Below, one piece after another: positions 1 through 8,535 of a DNA stretch of 34,166 bases. Where the stretch lies: positions 1-34,166 of the forward strand of contig JAFUNB010000028.1 in the NCBI GenBank assembly GCA_017482345.1. Reading direction: 5' to 3'. The DNA is from Oscillibacter sp. (GTDB lineage Bacteria > Bacillota > Clostridia > Oscillospirales > Oscillospiraceae). The position numbers and the translations under genes are program-made. The notes below the pieces were generated by a model. That model did no database searches, had not been told where the DNA came from, and worked only from the letters and a program-made list of their open reading frames with translations. Each line of letters starts with the position of its first letter. Positions within the stretch are counted from its first letter, which is position 1.

Positions 1-854
1 CCGGAACGGTCCACCTTGGTGAGGTCCTTACCGGAGAAGGCGCCGCCACCGTGGGGAGCGCTGCCGCCGTATGTATCGACGATGATCTTGCGGCCGGTCA
101 GACCGGAGTCGGCAGCGGGACCGCCCTTAACGAAGCGGCCGGTGGGGTTGACGAAATACTTGGTGTTCTCATCCAGCAGCTCGGCGGGGATGACCACGCG
201 GATGACCTGCTCGATCATGTCGTGGCGGATCTGCTCCAGAGTCACGTCGGGGTTGTGCTGGGTGGAGATGACGACGGTATCCACGCGGACGGGGCGGTTG
301 TTCTCGTCGTACTCCACGGTGACCTGGCTCTTGCCGTCGGGACGCATGTAGTTCAGCAGGCCGGTCTTGCGGACCTCAGCCATGCGCTTGCACAGCTTCT
401 GGGACAGGGACAGGGGCAGAGGCATCAGCTCGGGGGTCTCGTCGCAGGCATAGCCGAACATCATGCCCTGGTCGCCGGCGCCGTGGTCCAGCTCGGCGTC
501 CTCGCGGCTCTTGGCCTCCAGAGACTTGTCAACGCCCAGAGCGATGTCGGGGGACTGCTCGGTGATGGAGGTGATGACGCCGCAGGTATCGCAGTCGAAG
601 CCGTACTTGCCGCGGTCATAGCCAATCTCGCGGACGACCTCGCGGGCGATGGTGGCGTAGTCCACCACGCAGCTGGTGGTGATTTCGCCCATGATGTGGA
701 TCAGGCCGGTGCAGGCAGTGGTCTCGCAGGCCACGCGGCCGTAAGGATCGGAGGCCATGATGGCGTCCAGCACTGCATCAGAGATCTGATCGCAGACCTT
801 ATCGGGATGACCTTCAGTCACGGACTCGGAAGTAAACAGATAGTGTCTTGCCAT
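1..854 (-). CDS. metK: S-adenosylmethionine synthetase (MetK), 3' end outside the window
   Basis: Makes S-adenosylmethionine from methionine and ATP in the cytoplasm, releasing phosphate and pyrophosphate. The minus frame starts at ATG 854 ([19 protein letters not shown]) and stays open to the window edge, giving about 284 of the usual roughly 395 residues. The family signatures visible are the N-terminal [11 protein letters not shown] segment (ATP and Mg binding), [12 protein letters not shown] and, near the edge, GGGAFSGKD of the phosphate-binding loop. An AAGGAGA ribosome binding site lies just upstream. The gene stands alone behind a SAM-I riboswitch and terminator, so the product represses its own synthesis. 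The C-terminal third cannot be judged. Identity is very secure. Confidence 0.97.
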   Translation of the reverse strand, partial: MARHYLFTSESVTEGHPDKVCDQISDAVLDAIMASDPYGRVACETTACTGLIHIMGEITTSCVVDYATIAREVVREIGYDRGKYGFDCDTCGVITSITEQSPDIALGVDKSLEAKSREDAELDHGAGDQGMMFGYACDETPELMPLPLSLSQKLCKRMAEVRKTGLLNYMRPDGKSQVTVEYDENNRPVRVDTVVISTQHNPDVTLEQIRHDMIEQVIRVVIPAELLDENTKYFVNPTGRFVKGGPAADSGLTGRKIIVDTYGGSAPHGGGAFSGKDLTKVDRS

Positions 855-888
855 GGTGATTCTCCTTTGTGTTTTTTCCCTCTCAAGA

Positions 889-924
889 GGCGAAAAAGAA
901 GCGCGTTTCGACGACGAAACGCGC
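889..924 (-). terminator. Intrinsic terminator of the SAM-I riboswitch (metK leader)
   Basis: On the minus strand GCGCGTTTCG, loop TCGT and CGAAACGCGC form a perfect 10-bp hairpin (901-924), followed by a T-rich stretch (TTCTTTTTC). It lies between the aptamer and the metK start, as expected of the OFF-state expression platform. Confidence 0.85.
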
Positions 925-939
925 AGTAACTTCTCTTGC

Positions 940-1035
940 TCGCTCCTCATCTCTCGGTTTCCGCCGGATTTGGCACCTTACAATGCAGGTTGCCGTGGCT
1001 TCATAGGGCCGTTCCCTCCGCCACTCTTGATAAGG
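940..1035 (-). promoter_or_regulatory. SAM-I (S-box) riboswitch aptamer controlling metK
   Basis: The minus strand has the S-box landmarks in order: CTTATCAAGAG (1034-1024), GGAGGGA, GGCCCTATGAAGCC, CGGCAACC, GGTGCCAAATCC and the closing P1 strand GATGAGG (951-945). P1 pairs CCTTATC with GATGAGG. The terminator follows directly. In this class SAM binding stabilises P1 and favours termination. Position before metK fits feedback control. Confidence 0.93.
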
Positions 1036-1056
1036 GATATAAAATTTTCATACAAT

Positions 1057-1084
1057 ATAGTATCAGGTTTTATGGGATTGTCAA
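1057..1084 (-). promoter_or_regulatory. metK promoter
   Basis: On the minus strand TTGACA (1084-1079), a 16-nt spacer and TACTAT (1062-1057) with an upstream TGA giving an extended -10. Transcription would start about 15 nt before the riboswitch P1 stem. Confidence 0.7.
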
Positions 1085-1145
1085 GGGATATTCCCCACCT
1101 TTTGAGGAAAATTCCCACCTTTTTTCCAACGTTTAAAAATTATAC

Positions 1146-1174
1146 ATGACTTTTCCCCTGTGAGCGGGTATAAT
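1146..1174 (+). promoter_or_regulatory. Promoter of the rhomboid-like gene
   Basis: ATGACT (1146-1151), a 17-nt spacer and a perfect TATAAT (1169-1174). An in-frame ATG at 1173 lies inside this -10 box, so it cannot be the start; translation more likely begins at TTG 1209. Confidence 0.65.
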
Positions 1175-1208
1175 GCAATTTAACTATGACATTCCGGGAG
1201 GTTTTACC

Positions 1209-2081
1209 TTGAAAAAACTGAACGATGCCGTGGATCGCTTTGCGTACAACCACCCCAATTTCGGCATCCCCAATTTGATGAAATTCATCGTGGCGGGAAA
1301 CGTGATCGTGTTTCTGCTGCTGCGTCTGACCAATTATGGTCTCTTCTCCTATCTGGGCTTCAACTGGGGCCGCGTGCTGGATCTGCAGCTCTGGCGTCTG
1401 CTGAGCTTTGTCTTTGTACCGGACACCAGCAGCGTGTTCTCCCTCATGCTCTCCCTGTACTTCACCTACTTCATCGGCAATCTGCTGGAGCGGGAATGGG
1501 GCACGCCAAAGTTTAATCTGTACTATCTCTCCGGCGTGGTGCTGACCATCATCGTGGGCATCATCGGCTATTACGCCTTTGGCCCCGGCACCACCATTTA
1601 TGGCACCTATTATGTCAGCATGTCCATGTTCCTGGCCTTTGCCGCCCTGTATCCCAACGCGCAGGTGCTGCTGTTCTTCATCATTCCCCTGAAGGTCAAG
1701 TGGCTGGCCATTTTGGATGTGGTGCTGTTCGCCGTGGATATTCTGGCCGCCCTGCTGCGCTTTGACATCGTCAGCGCCCTCCTCCCCATCATCGCCCTGC
1801 TGAACTTCCTGGTGTTCTTCTGGAGCGATATGACGGAGGCCTTCGGCTACCAGCGCCAGCGTGCCCGCCATCAGAACTCCCACAAGACCATCCAGTTCAA
1901 AACCGCCGCCAGACAGCAGCAGAAAAAGGAGGCCCAGCAGGGTTACCGCCACAAGTGTGCTGTCTGCGGCCGCACGGACACAGAGTATCCCGATCTGGAA
2001 TTCCGGTACTGCTCCCGCTGCGCCGGCTACCACTGCTTCTGCCAGGACCATATCTTCAGCCACGAGCATTTTACCCAGTGA
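1209..2081 (+). CDS. Rhomboid-like polytopic membrane protein with C-terminal Cys-rich domain, probably not a protease
   Basis: About 290 residues starting at TTG 1209, with GGGAGG seven bases upstream. Roughly six hydrophobic segments occupy residues 20-200. LQLWRLLSFVF and the stretch after YYVSMSMF resemble the rhomboid core. Where rhomboids carry the catalytic GxSG, this protein has YVSM, so the serine may be present but both glycines are gone. The last core helix has no catalytic histidine. After a basic, Gln-rich linker the C-terminus carries CAVCGRTD, then YCSRCAGYHCFCQDH, a probable zinc site. Inference: an inactive rhomboid-type membrane scaffold with a cytoplasmic zinc ribbon. It is monocistronic, with its own promoter and terminator. 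The substrate or partner is unknown. Confidence 0.7.
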   Translation: MKKLNDAVDRFAYNHPNFGIPNLMKFIVAGNVIVFLLLRLTNYGLFSYLGFNWGRVLDLQLWRLLSFVFVPDTSSVFSLMLSLYFTYFIGNLLEREWGTPKFNLYYLSGVVLTIIVGIIGYYAFGPGTTIYGTYYVSMSMFLAFAALYPNAQVLLFFIIPLKVKWLAILDVVLFAVDILAALLRFDIVSALLPIIALLNFLVFFWSDMTEAFGYQRQRARHQNSHKTIQFKTAARQQQKKEAQQGYRHKCAVCGRTDTEYPDLEFRYCSRCAGYHCFCQDHIFSHEHFTQ

Positions 2082-2093
2082 CATCTGTCTCTC

Positions 2094-2125
2094 AGCAGCC
2101 GCCTTCGGGCGGCTGCTTTAATTTT
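2094..2125 (+). terminator. Terminator after the rhomboid-like gene
   Basis: GCAGCCGCC, loop TTCG, GGCGGCTGC (perfect 9-bp stem, 2095-2116), followed by TTTAATTTT. Confidence 0.85.
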
Positions 2126-2184
2126 CCAGAACTGCAAATAATATGTTAACATTTTCATTTTTTATAGCTGTGGTGGAATTTATT

Positions 2185-2193
2185 TGATATACT
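2185..2193 (+). promoter_or_regulatory. Probable promoter of the RND-TolC operon (extended -10)
   Basis: TGATATACT matches the extended -10 pattern TGn-TATAAT. No good -35 lies at the right distance. The region 2126-2180 is AT-rich. The first gene starts at 2246, giving a leader of about 45 nt. Confidence 0.45.
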
Positions 2194-2245
2194 TAATTGT
2201 TATTAAATGAACCAACCATCATGTATCACGTAAGGAGAAGTCATT

Positions 2246-3553
2246 ATGCGCAAACGTTTTATTTCCGCGGCGCTGGCGCTGACGCTGTGCGGTTCGCTGA
2301 TGACCGCACCGGCTCTGGCCGCGTCGGACAGCAGCTCCTCCGCAGGCAAGGCTGCCGCCGACGCCATCAGCGCCGTCACCGGCACCGAGGATCAGCTGAT
2401 CACGGAAAAGGAGCTGTTTCCCGACGATCCGGAGGGCACCGTCTCCTTTGAAAATCTGGAGAAGCGGGTCCGGGAACACAACGCCAACATCCTGACACTG
2501 GAGGAGACCATTGCCACGCTGGAGGCCATCGACTATGACGAGATGTCCGATGAGCTGCGGGACGGCATGAACGCCATCATGGACACCATCTGGGCCAAGG
2601 ATGATCTGCCGCCGGAATTCTCCTCCGCGCTGGGACTGGACCGGGTGTCCTACGATTCCCTGCTGTCCTCCCACGCCAACCTGAAAAAGACGTTTGACGA
2701 CATCAAGGAGGGCACCCTCCAGCAGGACAACGCCGACACCGTCCGCCAGCTGCGCTCCGCCCAAAACCAGGTGGTCATCGGCGCCGAGGCGCTGTATATC
2801 GCCCTGGTGGATCTGGAGATCCAGGAGACCGCTCTGCTGCGGCAGCTGGCGGCTCTGGACCGCACCGTGCAGGAGATGGAGCTGCGCCACAAGCTGGGCC
2901 AGATCTCCGCTCTGACGCTGCAGCAGGTGAAGACCGGCCGCACCACGCTGGCCAGCGGCATCTCCACCCTGCAGATGAACATCACCGTGCTGAAAATGCA
3001 GCTGGAGCAGATGCTGGGCGTGGAACTGACCGGTACTATCAAGCTGGGCCCCCTCCCCAGCGTGCAGCCCTCCCAGGTGGAGGAGCTGGCTCCCGAAACG
3101 GACCTGGCCGCCGCCATGGAAAAAAGCTATACCATTTACACGGCCCAAAAAACGCGGGACGACGCCGAGGATGAATACATCGACGCCATGCGGGAATACG
3201 CCAACGACAAGAAGAACTACCACTACATCATGGCCCTGCACACCTGGAACGCCGCCCAGCACACCTACGATTCCAACATCCATGGCTTTGAGCTGAGCTT
3301 CCGCAGCGCCTATCTGAAGGTCACTGATTTCCAGCAGGCCCTCGCCGCCTCTGAGGAATCGCTGACGCTGGAGCAGGCCAACTACAAGGTGGCCGAGCTG
3401 AAGCACCGGCAGGGCACCATTTCCAAAAACGCGCTGCTGGACGCGCAGGACAAACTGACCACGGCCGAGGAGGCTGTTCAGTCCGCTTCCATCGACCTGT
3501 TCACCGCCTATCACACCTATCTCTGGGCGGTGGAATACGGCATCATCAACTGA
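2246..3553 (+). CDS. TolC-family (OEP) exported protein of an RND efflux operon
   Basis: 435 residues with an N-terminal signal peptide (MRKRF, hydrophobic run, cleavage near APALA-A at about residue 26). The rest is mostly helical. Two OEP-type repeat landmarks are visible: RHKLGQIS near residue 215 and KHRQGTIS near residue 390, each followed by a long Leu/Ala/Gln-rich helix; this spacing is typical of TolC proteins. AAGGAGA precedes ATG 2246. The adaptor gene follows after 16 bp and then the RND permease, so this should be the outer duct of a tripartite pump. The oddity is the host: clostridia of this type normally lack an outer membrane, so where this protein sits is unclear. I see no lipobox. 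Family assignment is secure from repeats plus context; exact function is inferred. Confidence 0.82.
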   Translation: MRKRFISAALALTLCGSLMTAPALAASDSSSSAGKAAADAISAVTGTEDQLITEKELFPDDPEGTVSFENLEKRVREHNANILTLEETIATLEAIDYDEMSDELRDGMNAIMDTIWAKDDLPPEFSSALGLDRVSYDSLLSSHANLKKTFDDIKEGTLQQDNADTVRQLRSAQNQVVIGAEALYIALVDLEIQETALLRQLAALDRTVQEMELRHKLGQISALTLQQVKTGRTTLASGISTLQMNITVLKMQLEQMLGVELTGTIKLGPLPSVQPSQVEELAPETDLAAAMEKSYTIYTAQKTRDDAEDEYIDAMREYANDKKNYHYIMALHTWNAAQHTYDSNIHGFELSFRSAYLKVTDFQQALAASEESLTLEQANYKVAELKHRQGTISKNALLDAQDKLTTAEEAVQSASIDLFTAYHTYLWAVEYGIIN

Positions 3554-3569
3554 CGGAGGGCTACATACC

Positions 3570-4733
3570 ATGAATCTGAAAAAAATCACATCCCTTCTGA
3601 CGGCAGCTCTGCTCCTTCTGGGACTGACTGCCTGCGGCGGCAAGGAAGAGTCCGCACCTGCCGCTCCCTCCGGCGTGGCCGTTGAGGTGACCGAGGTGTC
3701 CATGGACGCCATCTCCACCGAGCACCGGGTCTCCGGCCAGGTGGCCGCCGAGAACTCCTCCACCATCATGCTCACCTCCGCCGCCAAGTGCAGCGCCGTC
3801 TATTTCCACGCCGGCGACGCGGTGAAGGAGGGCGACATCATCTGCACGCTGGAGCTGGAAGGTACGCTGGCCACCTACAACGCGGCCTCCATCGGCTATG
3901 AGTCCGCCTCTCAGAGCTACTATGACCAGGCTGCTGTGTTCGATCAGCAGATCGCCCTGCAGCAGCAGAATCTCAACAATCTGAAGGAGCTGTTTGCCAT
4001 CGGCGCCGCCTCCCAGCTGGAGATCGATCAGGCGCAGCTGCAGCTGCAGTCCGCCATCGCCACCCGCAACGCCACCCTGGCCCAGCTGGAAGCCGGTATG
4101 GAAAACGCCAAGTCCGGTCTGGAGCAGCTGGATCTGGCGCTGGAAAACGTGGATGAAAACGGCAACGTCATCGCTCCCATGGACGGTGTGCTGGCCAGCA
4201 TGACCGCCGTGGAGGGCGGCATCGTCTCCAACGCCATGCCCGTGGCCGTCATCAACGACAACTCCCGCATGAAAATCTCCGTCATGGTGTCTGAATCTCT
4301 GGTGTCCCAGCTGACCATCGGCGACAAGGCCGACGTGTCCGTGGCCGCCGCCGGCATTGCTCTGAAGGGCACCATCCGCTCTGTGGACCAAACCGCCAAC
4401 ATGCAGACCAATCTGTATTCTGTCACGCTGGCTCTGCCGGAGGATGCCGAAGGCCTCCTGCCCGGCATGTTCGCCGACGTGACCTTCCACACCGACGTCA
4501 ATGACAACGCCGTGGTCATCCCCACCCAGTCCATCCTCACCAGCAACAATGTGCAGTACGTCTTCGTGGTGGAGGACGGCACCGCAGTCTACAGAGAAGT
4601 CACTACCGGCCTCACCGGCAGCGGCGTCACGGAGATCCGCTCCGGTCTCAGCGCCGGCGAGCAGCTGGTAACCGTCGGCCAGACCTATCTGCAGGACGGC
4701 GACGCGGTCCGCGTGGTTTCCGGGGAGGCTTAA
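3570..4733 (+). CDS. RND efflux adaptor (membrane fusion protein), lipoprotein
   Basis: 387 residues. The N-terminus is a lipoprotein signal with lipobox LTAC, lipidated Cys at residue 22. In order, there is a lipoyl-like half (AKCSAVYFHAGDAVKEGDII), an alpha-helical hairpin of about 70 residues rich in Gln/Leu/Ala (about 115-190), the returning lipoyl half (VIAPMDGVLASMTAVEGGIV), a beta-barrel domain and a membrane-proximal domain (VIPTQSILTSNNVQYVFVVEDGTA). This is the HlyD/AcrA layout. The protein would be tethered to the outer face of the cytoplasmic membrane, linking the permease with the TolC-like protein. GGAGG lies about 10 nt before the ATG, and the next gene begins directly after the stop codon. 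Confidence 0.9.
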   Translation: MNLKKITSLLTAALLLLGLTACGGKEESAPAAPSGVAVEVTEVSMDAISTEHRVSGQVAAENSSTIMLTSAAKCSAVYFHAGDAVKEGDIICTLELEGTLATYNAASIGYESASQSYYDQAAVFDQQIALQQQNLNNLKELFAIGAASQLEIDQAQLQLQSAIATRNATLAQLEAGMENAKSGLEQLDLALENVDENGNVIAPMDGVLASMTAVEGGIVSNAMPVAVINDNSRMKISVMVSESLVSQLTIGDKADVSVAAAGIALKGTIRSVDQTANMQTNLYSVTLALPEDAEGLLPGMFADVTFHTDVNDNAVVIPTQSILTSNNVQYVFVVEDGTAVYREVTTGLTGSGVTEIRSGLSAGEQLVTVGQTYLQDGDAVRVVSGEA

Positions 4734-7700
4734 ATGAATACGGCAAAATTTTGCATCAAACACCGCGTGACAACGCTGCTGGCGGTCATCATGATCTCCA
4801 TTTTCGGCGTGGTCTTCACCACCCAGCTGCAGATGGCTCTGCTGCCTGACGTGGAGGCCCCCATGGCTGTGGTGATGTGCTACTACAACGGCGCCACCCC
4901 CAGCGACATGGAGGAGCTGGTCACCCGCCCGCTGGAGACGGCTATCATGTCCGTGCCCGGCGTGGATGGCGTGTCTTCTACCTCCTCTGACGGCGTCTCT
5001 CAGCTCCAGATCACCTATGTGGAGGACACCGATCTGGATATCGCCGCCAGCAAGCTCCGCGAAAAATTCGACCTGCTGACTCTGCCGGACGGCGCCATCG
5101 ATCCCATCATCGTCAACATGAACCTCAGCGACCTGCTGCCCACCGCCATGATCGCCCTGATGGGCGATGACCTCAGCGAGACACAGGCACTGGCCGAGGA
5201 CGTCGTGGTGCCCGCACTGGAGCGTATCGACGGCGTGGCCTCCGTCTCTGTCAGCGGCGGCGTCACTCAGCAGATCGCCGTGGAGATCGACTCCGCCAAG
5301 GCTGCCGGTTACGGCATCTCCACCAGCTACATCTCCCAGTTCCTGATGGCAGAGAACCTGCTGTATCCCGGCGGCGATCTGAAAAACGGCGACAAGACCC
5401 TGACCGTCAGTACCGACGCCAAATTCCAGAGTGTGGACGACGTGGCCAACATGATCCTCATGCTCCCCACCGGCGGCACCGTCCGTCTGGGCGAGGTGGC
5501 CAACGTCGCGCTGGAATCCAAGGAGCAGGACACCGTCGCCATGATGGACGGCAAGGGCTGCGTCATCCTGCAGGTATCCAAGCAGTCCGGCGCCAACGAA
5601 ATGGCCACCTCCGGCGCTGTGGCACAGCGCATGGAGGAGCTCTCCGCGGAAAACCGCTCCGTCCACTACTCCATTCCCTATCTGGCCTCCGATTTCATCC
5701 ATCTGGCCTCTGACGCCGCCATCAGCAACATCATCACCGGCGTCATTCTGGCGGCCATCGTAGTGTTCCTGTTCCTGCGCCGCTGGGGCGCCACTTTGGC
5801 CATCGCCATCTCCATGCCCGTCTGTATCCTGACGGTGTTCGTGCTGATGAACGTGTGGGACCTGACCCTGAACATGATGAGTATGGGTGGTATCGCCATG
5901 GGCGTCGGCATGATCGTGGATAACTCCATCGTCGTGCTGGAAAACATCTACCGCTTTGCTTCCGAGGGCCACGACCGCATGAGCGCCTGCGTGGAGGGAA
6001 CGCAGGAGGTCACCACCTCCGTTATGGCCTCCACCCTGACCACCGTGGCCGTGTTCCTGCCTCTGGGTCTGACCGGCGGCATGGCTGGCATGCTGTTTGA
6101 CGACTTCTGCCTGACCATCTCCTTCCTGATCTTGGGCTCCATGGTCATCGCACTGACTCTGGTCCCCCTGCTGTGCTACCTGCTTCTGGATACGGAAAAG
6201 GTTCGTCAGGACGAGCTGAAGCGGGCCGAAAAGAAGCCCAACGCCATCGTGGCAAAGGTGGGCGGCTGGATCAACAAGCTGTACGACCGCTACATCCGTC
6301 TGCTGGACTATTTCGTCCATCACCTCAAGGCCGGCATGCTGACCTCCGTGGCGCTGGTGGTGGTCTTTACGGCCATCTGCTTCACCACCAACATGACGCT
6401 CCTGCCGCCCATGGATATGGGCCAGATGTCCATCACCATCTCCATGCCCCTGGGCTCTCAGGTTAATGAGACCACCGCCATCGCGGACCGCGTGGCGGCC
6501 ATCGCCATGGAGCAGATCCCCGAAATGGAGAGCATTTATTACGCCACGCAGGCTGAGACCGCCAGTGTCTCTGTCACCCTTGTGGAAAAGAGCCAGCGTC
6601 AGCGCAGCACCGATGAGGTGGCTGACGATCTGCGTCCCCTGCTGCAGGATATCGCCGGCTGCGAGATCAGCGTGGTATCCAGCGACATGACCGCCATGAT
6701 GGGCGGCAGCGAGATCAGCGTGGATATCACCGGCGCGGACTATGGCACGCTGAGCATGATCGCCGGCGACCTGTCCGCCCAGATCGCCGCCCTGCCTGAC
6801 GCTGTGGAGGTCAGCTCCACCGTGGCCGATCAGGTGCCGCAGGTGGAAATCACCATGAACCGCGAAGCCGCTTCCATGTATGGCCTGACCGCCGCCACCA
6901 TCGGCTCCGCCGTCCGCTCTGAACTGACCGGCGCCACCGCCACCACCGTGACCATTGACAACAAAGAACTGGATGTGGTGGTCCGCGGCAGCGGCGCCGC
7001 CGCCGAAAGCCTGGACGCCCTGCGTTCCATGCCTGTATCCAGCCCCCGCGGCGGCTATGTGCCTCTGAGCGCTGTTGCACAGGTCAACGTGGTGCAGGCT
7101 CCCCAGACCATCAACCGCGTCAACCAGTCCCGTCAGGTCAGCATCACCGGCAGCACCCTCAGCGGCGACCTGACCGCCATGAACAAAAGCATCCGCACCA
7201 TTCTGGATTCCTACCAGCTGCCCGAGGGCTACACCGCCGAGATTTCCGGCTCCTATACGGAGATGATGGAGAGCTTCCAGGATCTGCTGCTGGCGCTGGT
7301 CGTGGCACTGGGTCTGGTGTACTTCGTGCTGGCCGCCCAGTTTGAGTCCTTCCTCATGCCCGTCATCATCATGATGATCCTGCCGGTGGCCTTCTCCGGC
7401 GCTCTGTTCATCCTGCCCATCACCGGCCGTGACCTCACCATGATCGCACTGGTGGCCCTCATCTTCCTGGCGGGCACGGTGGTCAACAACTCCATCATTC
7501 TGGTGGACTACATCAAGATCCGCCGCGACATGGGTGAGGCCAGGGATGTTGCCATCCTCAACGCCTGTCCCCTCCGTGTGCGTCCCGTCATGATGACCAC
7601 CATCACCACCGTCATCGCCATGATCCCCATGGCTCTGGCCATGGGCAACACGCTGGAAATGATGAGTGATATGGCGCTTACCATGATGAGCGGCATGACC

Positions 7701-7814
7701 ATCTCCACTCTCATCACGCTGGTGTTTACCCCCGTGTACTACTCCGTCATCGACAATATGACCATCCGCTTCACTGAAAAGCGCAAAAAGAAGCAGCAGG
7801 AAGCTGCCGCATAA
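4734..7814 (+). CDS. RND-family efflux permease (HAE1/AcrB/SwrC-like)
   Basis: 1026 residues, the normal size for an inner-membrane RND exporter: TM1 near residues 12-30, a large extracytoplasmic loop, TM2-6, a second loop and TM8-12. The TM4 motif GVGMIVDNSIVVLENIYR keeps the first proton-relay Asp (D396), but the second position, Asp in AcrB, is Asn (N397). In the C-terminal half the AcrB Lys940 region reads GTVVNNSIILVDY, with Asn in place of Lys, as I recall for Gram-positive SwrC-type pumps. The ATG follows the adaptor stop (TAA-ATG) without a gap, so translation is coupled. It probably exports amphiphilic compounds by proton antiport. The substrate cannot be read from the sequence. Confidence 0.93.
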   Translation: MNTAKFCIKHRVTTLLAVIMISIFGVVFTTQLQMALLPDVEAPMAVVMCYYNGATPSDMEELVTRPLETAIMSVPGVDGVSSTSSDGVSQLQITYVEDTDLDIAASKLREKFDLLTLPDGAIDPIIVNMNLSDLLPTAMIALMGDDLSETQALAEDVVVPALERIDGVASVSVSGGVTQQIAVEIDSAKAAGYGISTSYISQFLMAENLLYPGGDLKNGDKTLTVSTDAKFQSVDDVANMILMLPTGGTVRLGEVANVALESKEQDTVAMMDGKGCVILQVSKQSGANEMATSGAVAQRMEELSAENRSVHYSIPYLASDFIHLASDAAISNIITGVILAAIVVFLFLRRWGATLAIAISMPVCILTVFVLMNVWDLTLNMMSMGGIAMGVGMIVDNSIVVLENIYRFASEGHDRMSACVEGTQEVTTSVMASTLTTVAVFLPLGLTGGMAGMLFDDFCLTISFLILGSMVIALTLVPLLCYLLLDTEKVRQDELKRAEKKPNAIVAKVGGWINKLYDRYIRLLDYFVHHLKAGMLTSVALVVVFTAICFTTNMTLLPPMDMGQMSITISMPLGSQVNETTAIADRVAAIAMEQIPEMESIYYATQAETASVSVTLVEKSQRQRSTDEVADDLRPLLQDIAGCEISVVSSDMTAMMGGSEISVDITGADYGTLSMIAGDLSAQIAALPDAVEVSSTVADQVPQVEITMNREAASMYGLTAATIGSAVRSELTGATATTVTIDNKELDVVVRGSGAAAESLDALRSMPVSSPRGGYVPLSAVAQVNVVQAPQTINRVNQSRQVSITGSTLSGDLTAMNKSIRTILDSYQLPEGYTAEISGSYTEMMESFQDLLLALVVALGLVYFVLAAQFESFLMPVIIMMILPVAFSGALFILPITGRDLTMIALVALIFLAGTVVNNSIILVDYIKIRRDMGEARDVAILNACPLRVRPVMMTTITTVIAMIPMALAMGNTLEMMSDMALTMMSGMTISTLITLVFTPVYYSVIDNMTIRFTEKRKKKQQEAAA

Positions 7815-7827
7815 CGCACGCAAGCAA

Positions 7828-7865
7828 AACAGCGCACAGGATCATCTCCTGTGCGCTGTTGTTTT
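7828..7865. terminator. Bidirectional terminator between the RND operon and the PadR-HAAS operon
   Basis: Perfect 14-bp stem, AACAGCGCACAGGA (7828-7841) with its complement at 7847-7860, and a 5-nt loop. GTTTT follows on the plus strand and TTTTGC on the minus strand. It lies between converging genes. Confidence 0.85.
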
Positions 7866-8535
7866 ATGTATGCCAATACCGCCAGTGCGGCTCAATCGTG
7901 GCGACAGCGTTTCCGTCTTTATCATAGCCGGTCAGCTGAAAGCCCCGGGTAAAATAGGACTGCTCCCGCAGCTCTATTTCCGTCAGCAGATAGCTTGTTC
8001 CGCTCCGCTCAAAGATGGGCACGTCCTTCAGCGTCACCGGCAGCGTCACCTCGTCATCCGGATGGAGCCCGCTCTCCGGCGCCAGAACGGCCTGCACGGT
8101 TTCCGTCAACTCTACCGTGACGATTTCCGGATCGTCGATGCGGCCGAACAGATACCCCACTGCTTTGTCGTCCTGCCCGTGCTGGTAGACGCCGGCATAA
8201 AGGCCGCTGCCGTCCCAGGCCTCCGCCTCGGAAAATGCGCGGTAATACCAGCCGCCGGCCAGCGGGTTGAAGCTCACTGCCGTCAGCATCATGGACCGCT
8301 CGCCGTCCACCAAAGCATGGAGGGAAAAGCGGGTGATGGGCAGCGTGCCGTCATAGAACCAGTCCACCACCTCCGGGTTTTCCACATCACAGACGTCCGC
8401 TGCCTCCGCGATGGCCATACCCGGCAAGGGCGTATACAGCCGCGTCACAGACAGGAACAGCAGAATCGCCGCCAGCAGGGCGCAGCGGCGCAGGGCCTTG
8501 CGCCGGCGGTCAGGACACTTGTTTCGTTTATTCAT
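7864..8535 (-). CDS. Membrane-anchored exported protein of unknown function, second module copy (B)
   Basis: 223 residues starting at ATG 8535 (MNKRNKC), with GGGAGG six bases upstream. The start lies inside the end of the upstream HAAS gene (8-nt overlap). The basic N-terminus is followed by one hydrophobic segment (about residues 17-33) without a clear cleavage site, then about 180 polar residues, presumably outside the cell. It resembles the protein at 9260-9913: MxKRxxxPxRxRxALR at the start, VGYLFGRIDDPEIVTVEL against YHYVFGAVEDPGVMELVI in the middle, and a similar GY-DG-EPHW-type C-terminus. The two are therefore probably paralogues. I recognise no family. It is the last gene of the PadR operon. 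An envelope-sensing or signalling role is a guess from context. Confidence 0.7.
   Translation of the reverse strand: MNKRNKCPDRRRKALRRCALLAAILLFLSVTRLYTPLPGMAIAEAADVCDVENPEVVDWFYDGTLPITRFSLHALVDGERSMMLTAVSFNPLAGGWYYRAFSEAEAWDGSGLYAGVYQHGQDDKAVGYLFGRIDDPEIVTVELTETVQAVLAPESGLHPDDEVTLPVTLKDVPIFERSGTSYLLTEIELREQSYFTRGFQLTGYDKDGNAVATIEPHWRYWHT

Noticed and set aside
1173-1211. ATG 1173 as start of the rhomboid-like gene
   Set aside because: It lies inside the TATAAT box and lacks a ribosome binding site; TTG 1209 has GGGAGG at a good distance.
3561-7823. A very long minus-strand open frame (about 1400 codons) opposite the RND operon
   Set aside because: Composition is His/Gly/Asp/Gln repeats, the usual antisense reading of GC-rich coding DNA, and the plus strand carries unmistakable RND families.
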